From assembly GCF_000383615.1 (NCBI RefSeq), contig NZ_KB911613.1:1-64000 (forward strand): 64,000 nt of DNA, written 5' to 3'. Within the stretch, counting starts at the first letter, position 1. Each line of letters begins with the position of its first letter. A program made the translations under genes and the position numbers. This document shows positions 61,303 to 64,000 of the stretch, one piece after another. This DNA is from Streptomyces canus 299MFChir4.1. GTDB taxonomy: Bacteria; Actinomycetota; Actinomycetes; Streptomycetales; Streptomycetaceae. Below the pieces are notes generated by a model. The model was not told where the DNA came from. It saw only the letters and a program-made list of their open reading frames with translations, and did not search any database.

Positions 61303-61324
61303 TACAACGACAGACCGTCGTATA
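61303..61324. promoter_or_regulatory. Operator-like inverted repeat upstream of the Tat-protein pair
   Basis: TACAACGAC and GTCGTATA flank a 5-nt centre, an imperfect dyad in the A/T-richer 102-nt gap before 61382. The element CGTATAG also occurs twice in this gap. Typical size for a dimeric repressor site; no regulator gene is adjacent. Confidence 0.35.
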
Positions 61325-61381
61325 GCCCCTCCTCCTAGCCTCCGGAACAACGAAGCCCGCAGCCAGGAGGAGGACGGCCAC

Positions 61382-62158
61382 GTGTCGTACCACGTCGACC
61401 GACGACAGGTCCTGAAGGTCTCGCTCGGAGCGGCCGCAGCCGCAGCCACCGGAACGGTCGCCGCGCAGCCCGCCGCGGCCGCCGCGCGCCACGACGACTT
61501 CCCCGAGGTCCCCGGCATGAGCGGGGACCGCAGAGCGAACGAGTTCTGGTACCAGCTGGACCAGACGACCCTCTACAACGCCACGCAGGAGACGAAGGAC
61601 GCCTACGCGGCCATCAAGGCGTACGTCGGCAACATCGAGCGCGGCATGCGCGACAAGTGGCTCGAAATGGTGGCGCAGCCGGGCTATCCGCACACCTACG
61701 CCGAGTTCATGGAGCCGATCCGGCAGCCGCTCGAAGTGCTCTCGCGCACCCAGCTCGGCGTGATGGACCGGTACTACGGCCACGACCGCCACGGACTCGT
61801 CCGGGCCTTCGGCTGGTTCGGCGAGGGAGTCCTGTACGACCCGCGCGGACAGGCCCCGTTCCTGGTGCACACCATGAACGGCACCCCCGACGTCCCGCCG
61901 CCCGGCTACCACACCTGGTACGCCTACATGCGCGCCATGATGGTGCTGGACATCGACCGCAGGCGCTGGGAACGGCTCGCCCCCGCCCTGGCCTTCGCCT
62001 GGTCGCTGCAGAGCACCGGCAGGCCCGCACAGGACAAGGTGAACCCGCCGATGCCGCGCCGCACCGTGCGTCGGCTCGCCGCCACCTGGCTGGTCAAGGA
62101 CGTCCGCCGACTCGACCAGGACTTCCGGTCCTTCCCGTACCCCGAGGGGCTGAGCTGA
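61382..62158 (+). CDS. Tat-exported protein of unknown function, paralogue 1
   Basis: A 258-residue protein with a twin-arginine signal (DRRQVLKVSLGAAAAAA, cleavage after AQPAAAAA). The mature part starts with FPEVPGMSGDRRANEFWY and contains LEVLSRTQLGVMDRYYG, FGEGVLYDPRG, PPPGYHTWYAYMRAMM, DRRRWERLAPALAFAW and ends with RTVRRLAATWLVKD and LDQDFRSFPYP. I do not recognise the family. It shares nearly all these motifs with the next gene. A very strong ribosome site (GGAGGAGGA) precedes the GTG. Tat export suggests it folds, perhaps with a cofactor, before leaving the cell; no classical metal or flavin motif is obvious. Confidence 0.75.
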   Translation: MSYHVDRRQVLKVSLGAAAAAATGTVAAQPAAAAARHDDFPEVPGMSGDRRANEFWYQLDQTTLYNATQETKDAYAAIKAYVGNIERGMRDKWLEMVAQPGYPHTYAEFMEPIRQPLEVLSRTQLGVMDRYYGHDRHGLVRAFGWFGEGVLYDPRGQAPFLVHTMNGTPDVPPPGYHTWYAYMRAMMVLDIDRRRWERLAPALAFAWSLQSTGRPAQDKVNPPMPRRTVRRLAATWLVKDVRRLDQDFRSFPYPEGLS

Positions 62159-62916
62159 TGGCGGCCCGCCCGGCACGGCGCGAGCTGCTGAGGGCGTCCG
62201 CCGCGCTGACGGCCGGTGCCGCCCTCGCGGTGGGCGGTGCCGGAGCGGCCGTCGCGGCCACCTCCGGCCCCGAACTGCCGGAGATACCCGGCATGCTGGG
62301 CGACCGCCGCGCCAACGAGGTGTGGTACCTGCTCGACCAGGCCACGCTCTACCACCCGACCCCGGAGTTCAAGGACGCCTACTACGCGCTCGTCGCCCTC
62401 TACGGCGGCGGCTGGGACAACACGCTGCTCAACACCTGGCGCAGGATGGTCACCACCGCCGGCTACCGGCGCGACTTCACCGACTTCGTGACGCCCGCGC
62501 GGGGGCCGCTGGAGGTGATGTCGCGGGTGCAGCTGGAGGTGTTCGACACCGTCTACCGCGCCGGCGATCCCCGACTGGTGCGCGCCTTCGCCCAGTTCGC
62601 GCAGGGCGTGCTCTACGACCCGCGCACCCAGGGCCTGCACGTCATGACCGGCAAGCCGCCCGGCGGCTATCCCGTCTGGCACGTCGTCATGCGCGCCATG
62701 ATGTTCCTCGGCATCGACAGCCGTCGCTGGGAGCGCTTCGCGCCCCTCAACGCCTTCGCGTGCGCGGTGCAGTTGACGGCCGAGCCTGACCTGGAGCACG
62801 TCAACGAGCCGCTGCCGGCCAGGACGGTGCGCCGGCTCGCGGCCCACTGGCTGCCGCGCGGTGTCACGCAGTTGGACCGGGACTTCCAGTCCTTCCCTTA
62901 TCCGCAGCAGCCCTGA
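62158..62916 (+). CDS. Tat-exported protein of unknown function, paralogue 2
   Basis: A 252-residue paralogue of the preceding protein. The signal is ARRELLRASAALTAGAALA (Arg-Arg present), then LPEIPGMLGDRRANEVWYLL, LEVMSRVQLEVFDTVY, FAQGVLYDPRT, PPGGYPVWHVVMRAMMFLGI, SRRWERFAPLNAFA and RTVRRLAAHWLPRG with the same FPYP ending. The start ATG overlaps the previous stop by one base (TGATG), so the two are coupled and probably form a heteromeric pair outside the membrane. Function unknown. Confidence 0.75.
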   Translation: MAARPARRELLRASAALTAGAALAVGGAGAAVAATSGPELPEIPGMLGDRRANEVWYLLDQATLYHPTPEFKDAYYALVALYGGGWDNTLLNTWRRMVTTAGYRRDFTDFVTPARGPLEVMSRVQLEVFDTVYRAGDPRLVRAFAQFAQGVLYDPRTQGLHVMTGKPPGGYPVWHVVMRAMMFLGIDSRRWERFAPLNAFACAVQLTAEPDLEHVNEPLPARTVRRLAAHWLPRGVTQLDRDFQSFPYPQQP

Positions 62917-62936
62917 GAGTCTTGGGAGAAGGAACC

Positions 62937-64000
62937 ATGCGCACGGGAATCTGGCTGGTCGGCGGCCGTGGCTCGGTCGCGGCAAGCACCGTGGCCGGCG
63001 CGGCGGCCGTCCGCGCGGGCGTCCTCCCCCCGGTGGGGGTGGTCAGCGAGCTCGCCGCCTTCCGGGACCTGCCGCTGCCGTCGTTCGACGACCTCGTCTT
63101 CGGTGGGCACGACCCGGCCACCGTCGGGCTCGCCAAGCGTGTCGAACGGCTCGCCGGAGACGGCGTCGTGCCGCCCGACCTGCCCGACCTGGTCCGCGCC
63201 GACCTGCAGGCCGCCGACGCCGAGATCCGACCCGGCCTCACCGACACCGGTCACCCGGCGACCACCGCGGACGAGGCGATCGACGCCCTTGCCGCCGACA
63301 TCACGGACTTCCGCGGACGCACGGGCGCCGACAGCGTGGTCGTCGTCAACGTCTCCTCCACGGAAGCACCGGTGACCCCGCATCCGGCGCACGCCTCCGC
63401 CGAACTGCTCACCGCGGCCCTGCGCCGCCCCGAGGACGCCGACGTGCTGCCGGTCAGTTCCCGGTACGCCGTCGCCGCGCTGCGCGCCGGGTGCCCGTTC
63501 GTGGACTTCACCCCCTCGACAGGGGCCCGGCTGCCCGCGCTCGACCAGCTCTTCCGGGAACACGGGCTGCCGTACGCGGGAAGTGACGGCAAGACCGGTG
63601 AGACGCTGGTCAAGTCGGTCCTCGCGCCCATGTTCGCCCGGCGCGCGCTGACCGTCCGCAGCTGGTCGGGCACCAATCTGCTGGGCGGCGGTGACGGTGC
63701 CGCGCTCGCCGACCCCAGGCGGGCCGCGGCCAAGATCCGGTCCAAGGACCGACTGCTGCGCGAGCAGTTGGGCGGCCCCGTGCAAGGCGGCGTCCACATC
63801 CACGAACTGCCCGACCTCGGGGAGTGGAAGACGGCCTGGGACCACATCACCTTCGAGGGCTTCCTGGGCGCCCGCATGACCCTCCAGTTCACCTGGCAGG
63901 GCTGCGACTCCGCGCTCGCCGCCCCCCTGGTCCTGGACCTGGCGCGCTTCATGGCGCTGGCCCACCGGGCCGGGGTGAGCGGGCCCGTGCGCGAACTGGG
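62937..64000 (+). CDS. Inositol-3-phosphate-synthase-like protein (cut by right edge)
   Basis: From ATG 62937 (GAGAAGGAACC upstream) 354 residues are visible and the frame is open at the window end. The N-terminal NAD fold is GIWLVGGRGSVAASTVAGAA; later landmarks are VVVNVSSTE, SRYAVAALRAGCPFVDFTPS, GSDGKTGETLVKSVLAPMF, SWSGTNLLGGGDGAAL, SKDRLLREQLGG and VHIHELPDLGEWKTAWDHI. These match the myo-inositol-1-phosphate synthase family, which turns glucose 6-phosphate into inositol 1-phosphate with bound NAD. It is a divergent relative, so the true substrate may differ. 20 nt separate it from the Tat pair and they may be one operon. Probably only a few tens of residues are missing. Confidence 0.85.
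   Translation, partial: MRTGIWLVGGRGSVAASTVAGAAAVRAGVLPPVGVVSELAAFRDLPLPSFDDLVFGGHDPATVGLAKRVERLAGDGVVPPDLPDLVRADLQAADAEIRPGLTDTGHPATTADEAIDALAADITDFRGRTGADSVVVVNVSSTEAPVTPHPAHASAELLTAALRRPEDADVLPVSSRYAVAALRAGCPFVDFTPSTGARLPALDQLFREHGLPYAGSDGKTGETLVKSVLAPMFARRALTVRSWSGTNLLGGGDGAALADPRRAAAKIRSKDRLLREQLGGPVQGGVHIHELPDLGEWKTAWDHITFEGFLGARMTLQFTWQGCDSALAAPLVLDLARFMALAHRAGVSGPVREL

Noticed and set aside
1..64000. tRNA, rRNA, integrase, transposase or attachment sites
   Set aside because: Looked for and not seen; the clusters show no mobile-element borders inside the window.

Overview
The window is high-GC actinobacterial DNA, almost certainly from a Streptomyces: strong third-position G/C bias, GTG/TTG starts, many 4-nt start/stop overlaps, rare TTA codons confined to secondary-metabolism genes, and actinobacterial protein families throughout. 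No rRNA, tRNA, CRISPR array or insertion sequence was seen. LAYOUT: 1-5.8 kb is a sugar-uptake operon (end of a LacI-type regulator, lipoprotein binding protein, two ABC permeases, an (alpha/alpha)6-barrel glycosidase). 6.0-13.4 kb is chromosomal backbone (RidA-like protein, DUF4034-like protein, an HSP90-family ATPase with a TPR partner, an exported endonuclease/phosphatase-fold protein). 13.6-48.8 kb holds a lipopeptide NRPS cluster with export genes. 49.1-60.0 kb holds a lasso-peptide cluster. 60.1-64 kb holds a flavin monooxygenase, two tandem Tat-exported paralogues of unknown function, and the start of an inositol-phosphate-synthase-like gene that runs off the right edge. NRPS CLUSTER: reading the specificity residues of the six adenylation domains by eye gives Ser (with N-methyltransferase, then epimerase), Ala (then epimerase), Gly, 4-hydroxyphenylglycine (with N-methyltransferase), Ala, Tyr-thioesterase. 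With a starter-type C domain, one P450, Hpg-forming genes (HmaS, Hmo, HpgT) and a glycosyltransferase, this is the arylomycin scaffold: acyl-D-MeSer-D-Ala-Gly-MeHpg-Ala-Tyr with a biaryl link, an inhibitor of type I signal peptidase, and probably a glycosylated member. aryD, mbtH, hmaS, hmo, hpgT and a two-gene ABC transporter form one minus-strand operon, probably read from or through aryC; aryA, aryB and the glycosyltransferase form a divergent plus-strand operon. The striking feature is that the glycine adenylation domain is cut in two: its N-terminal part (cores A1-A2) ends AryB on the plus strand, and its remainder (A3-A10, with all specificity residues) begins AryD on the minus strand about 14 kb away. 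LASSO CLUSTER: histidine kinase and response regulator, precursor 1, ABC transporter pair, precursor 2, cyclase, RRE protein, leader protease, a second ABC transporter pair, and a second two-component system. Both precursors have a ring Cys and a C-terminal Cys, suggesting the rare class III (one ring-to-tail disulfide). Each precursor is preceded by the same roughly 55-nt promoter block and a 5'-leader hairpin and followed by a terminator-like hairpin; a degenerate 16-bp tandem repeat lies between precursor 2 and the cyclase. No computation or database search was run; family names, specificity codes and the arylomycin comparison rest on recognition and recall.
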